Shown: piece by piece, positions 5,060 through 5,417 of the stretch
How the letters are laid out: each line of letters starts with the position of its first letter
Numbering within the stretch: the first letter of the stretch is position 1
Assembly (NCBI GenBank): GCA_021798075.1
Contig: JAJZYO010000158.1
Coordinates: 1-5,417, forward strand
Reading direction: 5' to 3'
Origin: Actinomycetes bacterium
Lineage (GTDB): Bacteria; Actinomycetota; Acidimicrobiia; Acidimicrobiales; Palsa-688
DNA: 5,417 bases
The notes under the pieces: generated by a model
Database searches by the model: none
Told to the model about the DNA's origin: nothing
What the model saw: the letters and a program-made list of their open reading frames with translations, nothing else
Made by a program: the position numbers and the translations under genes

Positions 5060-5135
5060 GTGAGTTTTATGCGGGGAAATGGTAGGTTTTCTCCACTAGG
5101 TGGCCTTTTTGGCCTACGATCAGTGAGTTTTGTGC
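5060..5135. repeat. pair of 13-bp direct repeats around a palindromic spacer
   Basis: GTGAGTTTTATGC (5060-5072) and GTGAGTTTTGTGC (5123-5135) match at 12 of 13 positions, with starts 63 bp apart. Between them lie two small dyads: CCAC-tag-GTGG (5093-5103) and GGCC-ttttt-GGCC (5102-5114). This is the AT-richest part of the right side and separates the leftward PIN remnant from the rightward exported-protein gene, so regulator sites for either are possible. Remains of a short insertion with flanking repeats are another reading. Confidence 0.6.
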
Positions 5136-5141
5136 TCGGCC

Positions 5142-5174
5142 GCTCCACGGGCCAATGGCCCCGACTGTGGGAGC
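5142..5174 (+). repeat. nested inverted repeat in the leader of the exported-protein gene
   Basis: An inner perfect hairpin, GGGCC-aat-GGCCC (5149-5161), is enclosed by GCTCCAC (5142-5148) and GTGGGAGC (5167-5174), which pair with one extra base and a 5-base one-sided bulge. The whole could fold into one stem about 12 bp long in a transcript leading to the gene at 5261. It may be a terminator for leftward or rightward transcripts, or a 5' leader structure. It has no T-run, and I do not recognise a known riboswitch. Confidence 0.5.
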
Positions 5175-5260
5175 CCGCCCGCTCGCTTGTAGTGCCCTCA
5201 CGCTTTGTAGGCTGCCGTCAGGGTCAGGGAGCCCAGGAAGAAAAAGGGGGCCTGGTTGCT

Positions 5261-5417
5261 ATGGGGAAGTTCGGGCGCTTCTGGAGGCGCCGGGCGTTCG
5301 TCGTCTTGGCGGTGGCCACGGGGGCGAGCCTCGGCTTGGTGCCAGCCGGTGTGGCGCACGCCCAGGGGGCGGAGACGCTCGGGCAGGCTTTCGACAACGT
5401 CGGCGTCACTAGCCCCG
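5261..5417 (+). CDS. exported protein, N-terminal part (runs off the window)
   Basis: The 52 visible residues begin with a textbook export signal. MGKFGRFWRRRAF is positively charged, FVVLAVATGASLGLVPAG (about 13-30) is hydrophobic, and VAHA (31-34) is followed by Gln, giving a likely signal peptidase I cut after residue 34. RRAFVV resembles a twin-arginine motif, so Tat export is possible, but a plain Sec signal fits as well. The mature part starts QGAETLGQAFDNVGVTSP. A short AFNN(V/T)GI(T/S)-like start is seen in secreted carbohydrate-active enzymes of Actinobacteria ahead of a beta-sandwich module, but this is too little sequence for more than a hint. The ATG at 5261 is preceded by AAGGGGG ending at 5250, ten bases away, a fair ribosome binding site. 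The leader contains the structured repeat at 5142-5174. No downstream gene is visible. Confidence 0.75.
   Translation, partial: MGKFGRFWRRRAFVVLAVATGASLGLVPAGVAHAQGAETLGQAFDNVGVTSP

Noticed and set aside
4596..5063. Plus-strand open frame of 155 codons with a hydrophobic N-terminus
   Set aside because: It is antisense to the VapC-like fragment, its composition is uneven, and there is no ribosome binding site or family match.
5121..5260. Possible riboswitch upstream of the exported-protein gene
   Set aside because: The leader is structured, but I could not place the conserved core of a cyclic di-AMP, cyclic di-GMP, cobalamin or other known riboswitch.
1..5417. CRISPR array, tRNA or rRNA genes
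   Set aside because: There are no regularly spaced direct repeats, no cloverleaf with a CCA or TTCRA-type T-loop that I could fold, and no rRNA-like conserved stretches.

Overview
The window is high-GC DNA with actinobacterial traits: GTG starts, strong G/C preference at third codon positions, a TAnnnT-type -10 box and a probable leaderless gene. I read it as a chromosomal accessory stretch of an Actinomycetota member. The class cannot be fixed from the sequence; the family flavour of several fragments would fit Acidimicrobiia, but that is only an impression. Intact genes are few, and much of the DNA is eroded coding sequence.

Layout. Positions 1-626 hold no gene I can support, only a candidate rightward promoter (347-375) and small hairpins. 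Positions 627-1676 (minus) encode an intact membrane-anchored GGDEF diguanylate cyclase. Positions 1951-2225 (plus) hold the C-terminal part of a PIN-domain-like protein, out of frame with its likely upstream part. Two strong inverted repeats (2423-2452, 2494-2516) lie just before a wrecked IS630-type transposase (about 2522-3090), which is recognisable only by switching frame several times. Positions 3251-3927 (minus) hold a complete type II toxin-antitoxin operon: a Phd/YefM-like antitoxin gene followed, with a 4-base GTGA overlap, by a RelE/ParE-like toxin gene. A near-perfect 18-bp palindrome sits in the promoter. Positions 4003-4474 (minus) hold a broken gene of unknown function, and 4876-4989 (minus) a second PIN/VapC-like remnant. 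From 5261 a rightward gene with a clear export signal begins and runs off the window.

How the parts relate. The cyclase would make cyclic di-GMP at the membrane and appears monocistronic. The toxin-antitoxin pair is a self-contained, self-regulating unit. Together with the two PIN remnants and the dead transposase, it makes this look like an insertion hotspot or gene graveyard between two host genes (the cyclase and the exported protein). I see no CRISPR array, rRNA or tRNA, and no clearly new multi-gene system. The best leads are the toxin-antitoxin operator and leaderless promoter, the canonical slippery heptamer in the transposase relic, and the unidentified broken minus-strand gene upstream of the toxin-antitoxin pair.
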